A DNA stretch of 38,911 bases from Actinomycetes bacterium (GCA_021803085.1 JAJZMD010000257.1:1-38911); one strand, 5' to 3'; positions 8,685-16,820 are shown, counted from the stretch's first letter. The notes: generated by a model from the letters alone, not told the origin. A program made the numbers and translations.

Positions 8685-9824
8685 GTGCACTGGGGTCCCT
8701 CCGAGGACGATCCCGAGGATCCGGGTGTCGGCACAGGCGGATGGGTGCCGCCAGAGGCACGCAGCTGGCGCCACCCCTCGGAGCTCCACGCCGCGGGCGT
8801 GGCGGCCGTCCTCACGGCCGCGCACGGCTGGCGGCGCGGCGCGGCGATCGCCGTCGGCACCACCGCCCTCTTGGCGATCGTCGCGGGCGCGCTCCTGCTC
8901 GCCAACACCGGAGCTTCCCGAGGGACCCCGACGCTCGACACGATCTCGGTCGGTACCGCCGTCACGCCGTGCTGCTCGCTCTCGCCCCTCACCCGCGCCG
9001 CCGAGCAGGCGGTCGTCTCCATCGAGCCCACCGTCGCCGGCCCCGGCGAGACGGGCTGCGGGGTCGTGGTCGGCCCCGGGCTCGTCGCCACGACCGTGGC
9101 CGCGCTCGCCGGCGCGAACAGGGTCAGCGTCGTCGCGGCGACAGGCCGGCTCCTCGCCGGTGACCTGATCGCAGAGGACGCCGTGACGGGCATCGTCCTG
9201 CTGCGCCTCAGCGCGTCGCTGCCCGCCGCGCAGATGGACCTGGGCGACACCCTCGGCACTGGGACACCCGTGCTGGCCGTCGCCATGCGACCTGCACTGG
9301 GAAGCCGCAGCCCGAAGCCGCTCTGGACGGCGGCAAGGGTCCTGGCAGTCGGCGTGCCCTCCCCCGGCGCCCCGTCCACGTCCGTTGCGCAGATCACGGT
9401 CCGGGGCCCGTCCGTCCCCGCGATGCCCGGCGAGGCGCTGGTCGACACGCACGGGCGGGTGGAGGGCATCCTCGACGCCGCGAGCGGCTCGCAGCGGTCG
9501 TTCCTGCCGATGTCGCTCGTCGTCGGCGTCAGCAACGACCTCGCGACCATGGGCAGGGTCCGGCACGGCTGGCTGGGCATCACCGACACGACACCGCGCG
9601 GCACGACAGGTGCGGAGATCAAGTGGGTGGACCCGAACGGCGCCGCGGCGCAGGCGCTGCGTGCCGGCGACGTGATCGTGCGCATCGACGGGTGGCGCGT
9701 CCATTCGGCCGCCGACCTTCGCTCGATGCTCTACGTGATGGCGCCGGGCATGAAGGTGTCCGTCGAGGCGATCCGAGGAACACGGCTCATCCGGGCGGTC
9801 GTCGAGCTCGCCACCTCGCCGTAG
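8685..9824 (+). CDS. HtrA-like membrane protein with PDZ domain, apparently without catalytic triad
   Basis: A 379-residue protein starting at GTG. Near the N-terminus is the motif PPEARSWRHPSEL, of a kind seen in actinobacterial trypsin-like proteins. A transmembrane helix at ~53-73 is followed by a chymotrypsin-fold-like region at ~105-285 and a PDZ domain at ~293-379. The three places where HtrA proteins carry His, Asp and Ser do not match: TNxHVV reads ATTVAAL (~135-141), DLAVLK reads TGIVLLR (~168-174) and GNSGGPLV reads AMPGEALV (~246-253). It therefore looks like a pseudoprotease that keeps the fold and the peptide-binding PDZ. It is followed 10 bases later by the DUF2342 gene, likely in one transcript. 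Confidence 0.82.
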   Translation: MHWGPSEDDPEDPGVGTGGWVPPEARSWRHPSELHAAGVAAVLTAAHGWRRGAAIAVGTTALLAIVAGALLLANTGASRGTPTLDTISVGTAVTPCCSLSPLTRAAEQAVVSIEPTVAGPGETGCGVVVGPGLVATTVAALAGANRVSVVAATGRLLAGDLIAEDAVTGIVLLRLSASLPAAQMDLGDTLGTGTPVLAVAMRPALGSRSPKPLWTAARVLAVGVPSPGAPSTSVAQITVRGPSVPAMPGEALVDTHGRVEGILDAASGSQRSFLPMSLVVGVSNDLATMGRVRHGWLGITDTTPRGTTGAEIKWVDPNGAAAQALRAGDVIVRIDGWRVHSAADLRSMLYVMAPGMKVSVEAIRGTRLIRAVVELATSP

Positions 9825-9834
9825 CATCATCTTC

Positions 9835-11073
9835 GTGGCGACGAACGACCCGTTCCAGGGCCTGCTGCAGGACCTCCTGAAAGTCATCGGCGGCGCACCT
9901 GGCGCCCAGCAGGCGTGGCTCGACGCCGCGCGCTCGCTCGCTCACGGGGTCGCCACCGAAGGGCAGCCGGAGACCAACACCGATCCGATCGTGCGGATCC
10001 GCTTCGAGGAGCTGGGGCGGGTGGCGGAGCTCCACGTCGCGGACGCCACCGGCTTCACGTTCGACCGTTCGCCTGCCTTCGAGCCGGTGGGTCGCGGGAC
10101 GTGGGCGTTGCGCGCCCTGGACGCGTGGGCCCCGACGGTCGGCCGCATCGTCGAGGCACAGCGAGCGAACCCCCCGACGCCGGCTCCCTTCGAGGATCCC
10201 GGTGACGTCGAAGCGCTGCTCGCACGTTTCGCCGGCACGCTCGGACCGGTGCTCGTGGGGATGCAGTTCGGCTCCGCCGCCGGCCACCTCGCGCAACGGG
10301 CACTCGGCCAGTTCGCGTTGCCGCTCCCGTGGCCGGAGTCGACGGGCATCCTGGTGGTCCCGGACAACGTGCACCGCTTCGCCGAGGAGTGGAGCCTCCC
10401 CGAGGACGAGACGCGGCTGTGGGTGTGCCTCCGGGAGCTGACGGCGCAGACGGTCCTCGGGCGCCCGCACGTGGCGGCGCGCATCCGCGAGCTCGTCGAC
10501 TCGCTCACCCTCGACATGGCCGAGACCCACCAGAGCCTCGCCGAGCGTCTCGGGGACCAAGCCGGCGACCCCGAGGCGCTGCAGCGCATCCTCTCGGACC
10601 CCGAGGCGCTGCTGGCGGACCTCCTCACCCCAGGTCAGCGACGCACGTCCGAGGACCTGGTCGCGCTCACCACGGTGGTCGCCTCCTACGTCGACCACAC
10701 GACCCGCACGCTCGCGACCACCCTCGTCGGCGCCGCCGCCCCGCTCGGCGAGGCGTGGTACCGCTACCGCATCGAGGAGTCCGCGGCCGAGGAGGCCGCG
10801 GCCGTGCTCTTCGGGCTCGACCTCTCCCGCCGCCAGGTCGACCGCGGCGCAGCGTTCATCAGGGGCGTGATCGAGCGTGCCGGGGAGGGGGGCCTGCAGA
10901 AGCTCTGGAGCGACCCCCGCCACCTGCCGACCCCGGCCGAGGTCGATGCACCCGGGCTGTGGCTCGAGCGGATCTCGCTGCCCGACCTGGAGGACCTGGA
11001 GGACCTGGAGGACCTGGAGGACCTGGACGAACTGGACGAACTGGACGGCGAGGACGACCTGGACGGCGATTGA
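9835..11073 (+). CDS. DUF2342-family zinc-metalloprotease-like protein
   Basis: A 412-residue protein starting at GTG. It resembles the DUF2342 'putative hydrolase' family of actinobacteria (TIGR03624 type; mycobacterial relative Rv3195): FGSAAGHLAQRALGQF and LPLPW...ILVVPDNVHRFAEEW are family-like, followed by a helix where the wider clan carries HExxH. Here that position reads RELTAQ (residues 200-205), so both zinc His ligands seem to be missing. Part of this branch may share that loss, which an alignment would settle. The C-terminus is a very acidic Asp-Leu-Glu repeat tail. It lies 10 bases after the HtrA-like gene. The proximity of UPF0182, Lon-like protease and DUF2342 genes recalls Rv3193c-Rv3195. 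Its function is not known. Confidence 0.82.
   Translation: MATNDPFQGLLQDLLKVIGGAPGAQQAWLDAARSLAHGVATEGQPETNTDPIVRIRFEELGRVAELHVADATGFTFDRSPAFEPVGRGTWALRALDAWAPTVGRIVEAQRANPPTPAPFEDPGDVEALLARFAGTLGPVLVGMQFGSAAGHLAQRALGQFALPLPWPESTGILVVPDNVHRFAEEWSLPEDETRLWVCLRELTAQTVLGRPHVAARIRELVDSLTLDMAETHQSLAERLGDQAGDPEALQRILSDPEALLADLLTPGQRRTSEDLVALTTVVASYVDHTTRTLATTLVGAAAPLGEAWYRYRIEESAAEEAAAVLFGLDLSRRQVDRGAAFIRGVIERAGEGGLQKLWSDPRHLPTPAEVDAPGLWLERISLPDLEDLEDLEDLEDLDELDELDGEDDLDGD
10984..11046 (+). repeat. Seven 9-bp tandem units encoding an acidic tail
   Basis: Four exact copies of GACCTGGAG, then GACCTGGAC and two GAACTGGAC copies, run head to tail near the end of the DUF2342 gene. They encode Asp/Glu-Leu-Glu/Asp triplets. 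The unit preserves frame, so slippage would only change tail length. Confidence 0.9.
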
Positions 11074-11107
11074 CGCCGGCGAGCCCTGGCCGCCTCTGGC
11101 ACGTCGC

Positions 11108-11386
11108 CTACTCGGCGGCCTCCTCCTCGGGGAAGCCGAGGTCCCACTCGAGCGCGAGGTTCTCGCGCTCTGCGTCCCGCACGACGCGTTCTCGGTTTCG
11201 GCGGAACTGGGGGTCGTGCGGCGGGAGCAGCACCAGGCGGGCGAGCACCCGCTCCCGGAAGGCCTCGATCGCCCCGGGGTCCCCGTAGTCGGACTGCACG
11301 TCCCAGTGGGGCGCGACCGGTCCCAGGTAGACGATGCGGACGTGCCCAACCGGTTCAGGGACGGGCTCGGTGGTGGGATCCAGCAT
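11108..11386 (-). CDS. Small protein of unknown function (92 aa)
   Basis: Starts at ATG and has no recognised domain. It is acidic, without membrane segment or signal peptide. A hydrophobic strand (HVRIVYLGPVAPHW) leads into a helical region rich in Arg and Glu and an acidic tail. Its composition resembles a real soluble protein and the third-position GC bias suits this strand, but I cannot name a family. It is convergent with the DUF2342 gene and divergent from the first whiB gene. Confidence 0.65.
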   Translation of the reverse strand: MLDPTTEPVPEPVGHVRIVYLGPVAPHWDVQSDYGDPGAIEAFRERVLARLVLLPPHDPQFRRNRERVVRDAERENLALEWDLGFPEEEAAE

Positions 11387-11473
11387 AGGACCAGCGTAAC
11401 CGCGACGTTCGTGCCTTCGGGCTGTGCGGACGAGAACGGCTGGCGTCGTCGCCGAACCGCCTCCGCGCCGACC

Positions 11474-11503
11474 GTGTCAATTCCGTTGCGTCGCGGCTAG
11501 TGT
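11474..11503 (+). promoter_or_regulatory. Candidate promoter of the plus-strand whiB gene
   Basis: GTGTCA and TAGTGT are separated by 18 bases and end about 25 bases before the start codon. Both hexamers match the housekeeping consensus only partly, so this is a weak call. Confidence 0.3.
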
Positions 11504-11527
11504 GGGCCCGGACAAGGGAGCATGCCC

Positions 11528-11776
11528 ATGAACACGGAATGGATGGCACGAGGAAAGTGCCGCGACATCCCGCCAGCGGTCTTCTTCCCGAGCGACGGCC
11601 TTGGTGTGCAGGCAGCGCAGAAGATCTGCGAGGGGTGCCCCGTCGCGCGGACATGCTTGGAATACGCGCTGGTCAACCGCGTCGACCATGGGGTGTGGGG
11701 CGGCTGCTCCGAACGTGAACGCCGCCGGATCCTTCGCCGCCGCCGCCTGCCCGTCTCCGTCACCGCAGGCTCCTAA
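11528..11776 (+). CDS. WhiB-family [4Fe-4S] transcription regulator
   Basis: An 82-residue protein. Cys11, Cys34, Cys37 and Cys43 form the WhiB cluster pattern (C, then CxxCxxxxxC), followed by the G-V-W-G-G turn and a basic tail (SERERRRILRRRR) for DNA contact. An in-frame ATG six bases upstream (11522) is possible, but the Shine-Dalgarno AAGGGAG at 11514-11520 is only one base from it and seven from ATG 11528, which favours the latter. WhiB proteins are actinobacteria-specific and act with sigma factors in redox or developmental control. I cannot assign the subclass. It converges on a second whiB gene 51 bases away. Confidence 0.92.
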   Translation: MNTEWMARGKCRDIPPAVFFPSDGLGVQAAQKICEGCPVARTCLEYALVNRVDHGVWGGCSERERRRILRRRRLPVSVTAGS

Positions 11777-11787
11777 CCCAGGACGAA

Positions 11788-11802
11788 GGGCGGGCGCCGC
11801 CC
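11788..11802. terminator. GC hairpin between convergent whiB genes
   Basis: A perfect 6-bp inverted repeat (GGGCGG/CCGCCC) with a 3-base loop lies between the two whiB stop codons. It has no T-run, so it may serve as a weak bidirectional terminator in a GC-rich genome. Confidence 0.4.
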
Positions 11803-11827
11803 GCCGGCGGCGCGCGGGAGAACCGGG

Positions 11828-12109
11828 TCAGCCGACCGCAGCCTCGGTTCGCCGGGACATCGAGCGGGACCGGCGCACCCGACGCCGCTCTCGCTCGCTC
11901 ATGCCGCCCCAGATGCCGAACTTCTCACCATTGGCCAGGGCGTACTCGAGGCAGTCTTCCTGGACGACGCAGCCGCGGCACACCTCCTTGGCCTCCCTGG
12001 TGGACGCCCCCCGCTCGGGGAAGAACAGGTCCGGGTCCACCCCCATGCAGTTGGCCCGCGCCTGCCAGCTGCGCTCTTGGCGACCGTAGAGCAACGTCAC
12101 GAGGTCCAC
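11828..12109 (-). CDS. whiB: WhiB/WhmD-type (WhiB2-like) sporulation/septation regulator
   Basis: Cys21, Cys44, Cys47 and Cys53 hold the cluster. DPDLFFPERGASTREAK, CLEYALANGEKFGIWGG and SERERRR are very close to Streptomyces WhiB and mycobacterial WhmD (WhiB2), which act in septation and sporulation. I place the start at GTG 12109 because AGGGGAGG ends seven bases before it, giving 93 residues. An in-frame ATG at 12193 would add 28 residues without family resemblance, encoded by an AT-rich patch that looks like upstream regulatory DNA. It is convergent with the other whiB gene. Confidence 0.93.
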   Translation of the reverse strand: MDLVTLLYGRQERSWQARANCMGVDPDLFFPERGASTREAKEVCRGCVVQEDCLEYALANGEKFGIWGGMSERERRRVRRSRSMSRRTEAAVG

Positions 12110-12145
12110 CGGCTCGCCTCCCCTCGCCACACCACGTGGCACCGC

Positions 12146-12155
12146 TGTAATTACA
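12146..12155. promoter_or_regulatory. Palindrome upstream of whiB (possible operator)
   Basis: TGTAATTACA is a perfect 10-bp palindrome in the only AT-rich patch of the area (about 12146-12172), 37 bases before the whiB start. A second palindrome, CCACGTGG, lies at 12132-12139. Their position suggests a promoter or operator, but no protein can be named from the sequence. Confidence 0.4.
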
Positions 12156-12303
12156 ACGATGTCATACTGATCCAGGGAATGCAAGGGCGACATCGAGCTC
12201 CGAGACGCCGACCCCCTCGCGCCCCCTGAGCCGCCGACCACGACCGGGGGAACCATAGCCACCCAAGGCGCCCCGCGTCGTCCCTCGTCTTTCGGAGACC
12301 CGG

Positions 12304-14307
12304 TCAGCCCGAATGGCGGATCGCGCGCCGGTGCCGGAGGAAGTCGACGAGCACGTAGCTGCCGAGGGCCTCGGGCGTGGTGGACAAGGTCCGGCCGCCG
12401 TTCACACGGGCGATCTGCTCGACGAAGGGGAACCGGGTCCGCTCGATGTCGAGCGCGAACACGTTGATCGTGATGCCCGCCTTCGTGCATCGGACGACCT
12501 CCGCCATGGTCCTGCGGAGCGTCTCGGGCACGGGCGGGTAGTTGAACTGGACCTCGCCGTCGGCGTCGATGTGGGCGGTCGGCTCCCCGTCGGTGACCAC
12601 GATGACCTGCCTCGTCCCGTGCTGGCGGGCGAGCATCGTGCGGGCGAGGTACAGCGCGTGCTGGAGATTCGTGCCGTACACGTAGTCCCACATCGCGGTG
12701 GGGAGCTCTTCGGGCAGGATCTCGCGCGCGAGTGCCGAGAAGCCCACGATGCCGAGGTAGTCGCGCGGGAAGCTCGTCGAGATGAGCGCGTGCAACGCCA
12801 TCGCCATCTTCTTCGCCGGGACGAAGTTCTCGCGCATCGGCATCGACATGGAGAGGTCGACTGCGACCACGGTCGCCGAGCGGCTCAGGGCCTCGGTCTC
12901 CACGATCTCGAAGTCCGACGCAGCGAGGCGGACTGGGATGCCCGCCCCGGACCGCCGCAGCGCGTTGTGGACGGTCCGGGTCAGGTCGAGCCTGAAGGGG
13001 TCGCCGTGCTCGTAGGGCCGCGACGTCTCCTCCGAGTCGTGACCCGCACCCGACCACGCCGACCGGTGCTCCCCCACCCGCTCCCTGTGCAACCGGGTGA
13101 ACAGGTCGGCGAGGACGCGCTGCCCGAGGCGGCGGACCCCCCGGGGGGTCAGCTCGGTCCGGCCCTCGCGGTGCTCGACGTAGCCCGCGTCCTCGAGCTC
13201 ACGCGCGAGCCGCGCGAGCCGCTCCATCGATCGGGCGACGTCCTCGCCCACGAGCCTGCCGACCTCTTCGAGGTCGATCTCCCCCAAGCTCGCCGGCGAG
13301 GCGGCCGAGCGCAGCACCCCCTCGGCGCGTTCGATCGACGCGACCTGCTCGGCGAGGTCGGTCGCCGCTCCCAGCCCGATGGAGACCTCGCCGGTGAAGC
13401 GGTGACGGTCGCCCCACCCGGCGCCGGGCACCGCCAGCTGCAGGTTGTGCATCAGCCGCTCCACCTGCCAACGGAGGTCCAGGTCCTCGAGCAGCGACTC
13501 GGCGAGGGAACGCAGCTCGTCGCGCTGCTCACGCGACATGGACCGCCATACGGCGTCCGCCGCGGCCATCCGCGCGGCGAGCTCTCCGAGGAGCTGGTCG
13601 AGCGTGGTGGCGCCGGGAAAGAGGTCGCCGAACTCGTCCATGAACGCATCGAAGCTCGGGTCGAGCTCCTCTCCGCGGGCGCGCTGCTCGATCATGCGGT
13701 TGATCCGGTCGAAGGCGGCGCGCAGGCGCGCGAGCTGCTCGGGGTCCGGCGAGCGCAACGCGTTCGACATGCCGGCGAAGTAGGCGTCGGCGACCTCCTG
13801 GCGCAGCCCCTCGACGAGCGCCTGGAAGCGCTCGCGCGCTCGGGACGAGACGAATTCGTAGTGCTCGAGCTCGCGCACGAGCGAGGACACGTCGCGCGGC
13901 AGGAGATCGAGCGCGATCCGACGCTCGGCCGCGACCTCCGAGGTAACCGACGCCCGCCGCTCGTCTCCCGAAGCGCGCGCATCGTCTTCGAGCTCGTCGA
14001 TCGCGGCGCGCTCCTCGCGCACGATGTCGTCGAGCGTCGCTGCGACATCGGCGAGCCTGCCATCAGGGTCACCCTGCGCGAGGAGCTCGGCACGGCGGCG
14101 CCGGAGCCGTTCGAGCATCTCCCGCATGCCCATGATGCGCCCGCCGTCGCGAGTCTCCACGCCGCTGCGCAGGAGCCGCCGGAGCGCAGCGTCGAGGTCG
14201 CCCCCGGCGAGCAGCTCGTCGGTCAGCTCCCCGAGCAACGCGTCGGGGTCGACCCCCGAGCCCTCCTGGGACCCGTCCCATGCGGCGTAGGCGTAGCGGA
14301 CTGCCAA
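12304..14307 (-). CDS. VWA-domain protein partnered with AAA+ ATPase
   Basis: A 667-residue protein. Residues ~1-450 are highly charged and helical. A von Willebrand A domain follows, with the metal-binding MIDAS motif DLSMS at ~484-488 and VTDGEP at ~571-576. The start appears to be TTG 14307, one base after the stop of the AAA+ gene; no ATG or GTG occurs in frame near it. Such VWA proteins work with a MoxR/ChlI-like ATPase as two-part chaperone or metal-insertion systems (compare BchD/BchI and CoxE/CoxD). No chelatase or CO dehydrogenase genes are near, so the target is unknown. The tight spacing implies translational coupling. Confidence 0.88.
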   Translation of the reverse strand: MAVRYAYAAWDGSQEGSGVDPDALLGELTDELLAGGDLDAALRRLLRSGVETRDGGRIMGMREMLERLRRRRAELLAQGDPDGRLADVAATLDDIVREERAAIDELEDDARASGDERRASVTSEVAAERRIALDLLPRDVSSLVRELEHYEFVSSRARERFQALVEGLRQEVADAYFAGMSNALRSPDPEQLARLRAAFDRINRMIEQRARGEELDPSFDAFMDEFGDLFPGATTLDQLLGELAARMAAADAVWRSMSREQRDELRSLAESLLEDLDLRWQVERLMHNLQLAVPGAGWGDRHRFTGEVSIGLGAATDLAEQVASIERAEGVLRSAASPASLGEIDLEEVGRLVGEDVARSMERLARLARELEDAGYVEHREGRTELTPRGVRRLGQRVLADLFTRLHRERVGEHRSAWSGAGHDSEETSRPYEHGDPFRLDLTRTVHNALRRSGAGIPVRLAASDFEIVETEALSRSATVVAVDLSMSMPMRENFVPAKKMAMALHALISTSFPRDYLGIVGFSALAREILPEELPTAMWDYVYGTNLQHALYLARTMLARQHGTRQVIVVTDGEPTAHIDADGEVQFNYPPVPETLRRTMAEVVRCTKAGITINVFALDIERTRFPFVEQIARVNGGRTLSTTPEALGSYVLVDFLRHRRAIRHSG

Positions 14308-14308
14308 C

Positions 14309-15826
14309 TCAGCGCCTGGCGCGGTAGAGGGTGCGGCTGCCCGACGAGTCCTTGTTCAGCCGCTTGGTGAGGTGAAGTCCCTCGAGCACGAGCTCGACCG
14401 CTGCTGCCAGGGCCGCGGGCGACTCGCATCGCCCGCCCGCGAGCGCACGTGCGGGCGCGTCCAGGCCGGGCACCTGGCGCAGCGCCGCCAAGTAGTCGGC
14501 CGAGGGGAGGTCGTCGCCGGTGTGGAAGACCTTGCCGGCCTCGAAGTCCGCGACGACCCCCGCGGGGTCCGAGAGGACGACGCGGCGCCGGAAGACCACG
14601 AGCACCGCCGCGGCGACCAGCTGCGCGACGACCTCGTCTTCCCTCCCCTCTTCGAGCGCCTCCACCTCGACCTTGCCCTGGGTCGAGCTCACCAGCGCCG
14701 CCAGGTCGCTCACCCGTGGCACCGCTTCGGGCTCGCCCGAGCGCAGGGCCCGGCGCCGGGCGTTCGCCACCAGGGTCTCGAAGTTGGCGATGCTCAGGCG
14801 GACCGACACGCCGCTGCGCTGGTTCACGTGCGGGTGGCGGCGCGCCTGCTGGCTGATCTCCGCCACCACCTCTTCGATGTACTCCGGGACGAAGACCGGC
14901 ACGCCCTCGGAGGGGATGGACGCCTCGGCACGCACGACCGCCATCTCGGTCGCCGCGTCCCGCGGGTAGTGGGTGCGGATCTGGGCGCCGAAGCGGTCCT
15001 TCAGCGGGGTGATGATCCGGCCGCGGTTCGTGTAGTCCTCTGGGTTCGCGGTCGCGACGAGGACGACGTCGAGCGGGAGCCGGACGCGGTGGCCGCGGAT
15101 CTGGACGTCGCGCTCTTCGAGCACGTTCAACAGGCCCACCTGGATCCGCTCGGCGAGGTCCGGCAGCTCGTTGACGGCGAAGATGCCACGGTTCACCCGC
15201 GGCACGAGGCCGTAGTGGAGCGTGAGCTCGTCCGAGAGGTACCGGCCTTCGGCGACCTTGATGGGGTCGACCTCGCCGATCAGGTCGGCGATGGAGGTGT
15301 CGGGCGTCGCCAGCTTCTCGCCGTAGCGGTCGGAACGGTGCACCCAGTCGACCGGCGTCCCGTCGGCTTCGTCAGCGACCCGGAGCCGGGCGTAGCGCGA
15401 CGTCGGGGAGTAGGGGTCGTCGTTGATCTCCGAGCCCTGGACGACCGGCAGCCACTCGTCGAGAAGTGTGACGAGGGCCCGGATGAGCCGGGTCTTCGCC
15501 TGGCCCCGCTCGCCGAGAAAGATCATGTCGTGCCCGGCGAGCAAGGCGTTCTCGAGCTGGGGCACGACCGTGTCGTCGAAGCCCAGCACCCCTTCCACCA
15601 CCTGCTGCCCCGCGGCGATCCGAGCGGCCGCGTTGCGGCGGAGCTCGACGGCGACCGGGACCGAGCACCAGCCCGACTCGCGCAGCTCGCCGATCGTGCG
15701 CGCCAGGTCCGCCGGCGGCGGCTGCCCGCCGGCCGGTCCGGGCTGGTCCGTCCGAGCGGCGGCGGCACCCGCGGAGGAAAGAGGATCGGGAGCGGACCGG
15801 GGCGGCGGAACTTCAGCGGCAGGCAC
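14309..15826 (-). CDS. MoxR/Mg-chelatase-type AAA+ ATPase
   Basis: About 505 residues if started at GTG 15826; residues ~10-40 are a Pro/Ala-rich lead-in and the start is not backed by a clear Shine-Dalgarno. Walker A is GERGQAKT (105-112), Walker B IFAVNE (~215-220) and sensor 1 VATANPED (~257-264), in a ChlI/BchI-like arrangement with the inserted beta-hairpin typical of this AAA+ clade. The C-terminal part is helical. It is immediately followed by the VWA gene. Together they would form a ring ATPase plus MIDAS adaptor acting on an unidentified protein complex. Confidence 0.88.
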   Translation of the reverse strand: MPAAEVPPPRSAPDPLSSAGAAAARTDQPGPAGGQPPPADLARTIGELRESGWCSVPVAVELRRNAAARIAAGQQVVEGVLGFDDTVVPQLENALLAGHDMIFLGERGQAKTRLIRALVTLLDEWLPVVQGSEINDDPYSPTSRYARLRVADEADGTPVDWVHRSDRYGEKLATPDTSIADLIGEVDPIKVAEGRYLSDELTLHYGLVPRVNRGIFAVNELPDLAERIQVGLLNVLEERDVQIRGHRVRLPLDVVLVATANPEDYTNRGRIITPLKDRFGAQIRTHYPRDAATEMAVVRAEASIPSEGVPVFVPEYIEEVVAEISQQARRHPHVNQRSGVSVRLSIANFETLVANARRRALRSGEPEAVPRVSDLAALVSSTQGKVEVEALEEGREDEVVAQLVAAAVLVVFRRRVVLSDPAGVVADFEAGKVFHTGDDLPSADYLAALRQVPGLDAPARALAGGRCESPAALAAAVELVLEGLHLTKRLNKDSSGSRTLYRARR

Positions 15827-15860
15827 CCGTCCGAGCCTATGCCCGCACCCCCTCCCGACC

Positions 15861-15944
15861 CGCTCGCCGGCGACGCCAGCTGGCCGGGGGACGGCGGGCC
15901 GGCCCGCTCGCCGGCGACGCCAGGACGCCAGCTGGTCGGGGGAC
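15861..15944. repeat. Imperfect direct repeat between the AAA+ and sdhC genes
   Basis: A 32-base segment at 15861-15892 recurs at 15905-15944 with one base change and an internal 8-base duplication (GACGCCAG). It lies in the 166-base gap between divergent genes, where both promoters are expected, upstream of the sdhC Shine-Dalgarno. No known binding motif is recognised. Confidence 0.8.
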
Positions 15945-15992
15945 CGCAGGCAGCAATAAGGTGCCGTCTGCGGCATAGCGAGGAGGAGGCAT

Positions 15993-16820
15993 GTGACGAC
16001 GTTCGACAACCCCACCGTCACCCCTGTGGCGATCGGGGGCACGAGAGGCGGACCGGACGCTCCGACGCTCAGGCAGGATCGCTGGTGGGTGCAGCCGCTC
16101 GTGACGGTGACGGCCCTGACCGCCTTCGTCGTCTACTCGGCCTGGGCGGTCTTCGTGAACAAGGACTACTACGTCGGCGTCGCGATGCACCGGGACCTGA
16201 TCTCGCCCTTCTACTCCCCGTGCATCGCGGCGAGCTGCGTCCCGGGGGCGAGGGGCACAGCCGTCGTCGCCGGCTGGTGGCACATCACGCCGGCCCTCAT
16301 CGTGATGGGCGGCCCTCTCGGCTTCCGCCTGACCTGCTACTACTACCGCCGCGCGTACTACCGCGGCTTCTGGCAGTCGCCGCCGAACTGCGCGGTGGCC
16401 GACGGCCACCGCCGCTACACGGGGGAGTCCCGCTTCCCGCTCATCCTCCAGAACATCCACCGGTACTTCTTCTTCATCGGCCTGCTCTTCAACGTGATCC
16501 TGACGATCGACGCGGTGATGGCCTTCCGGATGCCCGGCGCAGGAGGAATCGGCTTCAGCGCTGGCACCCTCGTCCTGTGCGTGAACGCGGTCCTCCTGTG
16601 GCTCTACAGCCTCTCGTGCCACGCGGCGCGCCACCTGTGCGGAGGCGGGGTCCGGAAGTTCTCGGCCCACCCGATCCGCCACCGGGTCTGGAGGGTCCTC
16701 ACGCCGCTGAACGCGCACCACATGCAGCTGGCATGGGCGAGCCTCCTGTTCGTCGCCTTCGCCGATCTGTACGTCCGCCTGGTCGCCAGCGGCGTCATCA
16801 CCGACCCGAAGCTCTTCTGA
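15993..16820 (+). CDS. sdhC: Succinate dehydrogenase membrane anchor (Sdh1-type cytochrome b)
   Basis: A 275-residue protein from GTG 15993, preceded by a strong AGGAGGAGG (15981-15989). An ATG two bases earlier runs straight into TGA. It has five to six hydrophobic helices with several His suited to haem binding. Length and order (anchor, flavoprotein, iron-sulfur protein) match the mycobacterial Sdh1 complex (Rv0249c-Rv0248c-Rv0247c). It carries the sdhAB catalytic unit and passes electrons to quinone. sdhA follows after 16 bases. There is no separate sdhD. Confidence 0.9.
   Translation: MTTFDNPTVTPVAIGGTRGGPDAPTLRQDRWWVQPLVTVTALTAFVVYSAWAVFVNKDYYVGVAMHRDLISPFYSPCIAASCVPGARGTAVVAGWWHITPALIVMGGPLGFRLTCYYYRRAYYRGFWQSPPNCAVADGHRRYTGESRFPLILQNIHRYFFFIGLLFNVILTIDAVMAFRMPGAGGIGFSAGTLVLCVNAVLLWLYSLSCHAARHLCGGGVRKFSAHPIRHRVWRVLTPLNAHHMQLAWASLLFVAFADLYVRLVASGVITDPKLF

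Noticed and set aside
12107..12193. Longer whiB starting at ATG 12193
   Set aside because: The extra 28 residues lack family resemblance and come from an AT-rich promoter-like patch. GTG 12109 has a much better Shine-Dalgarno.
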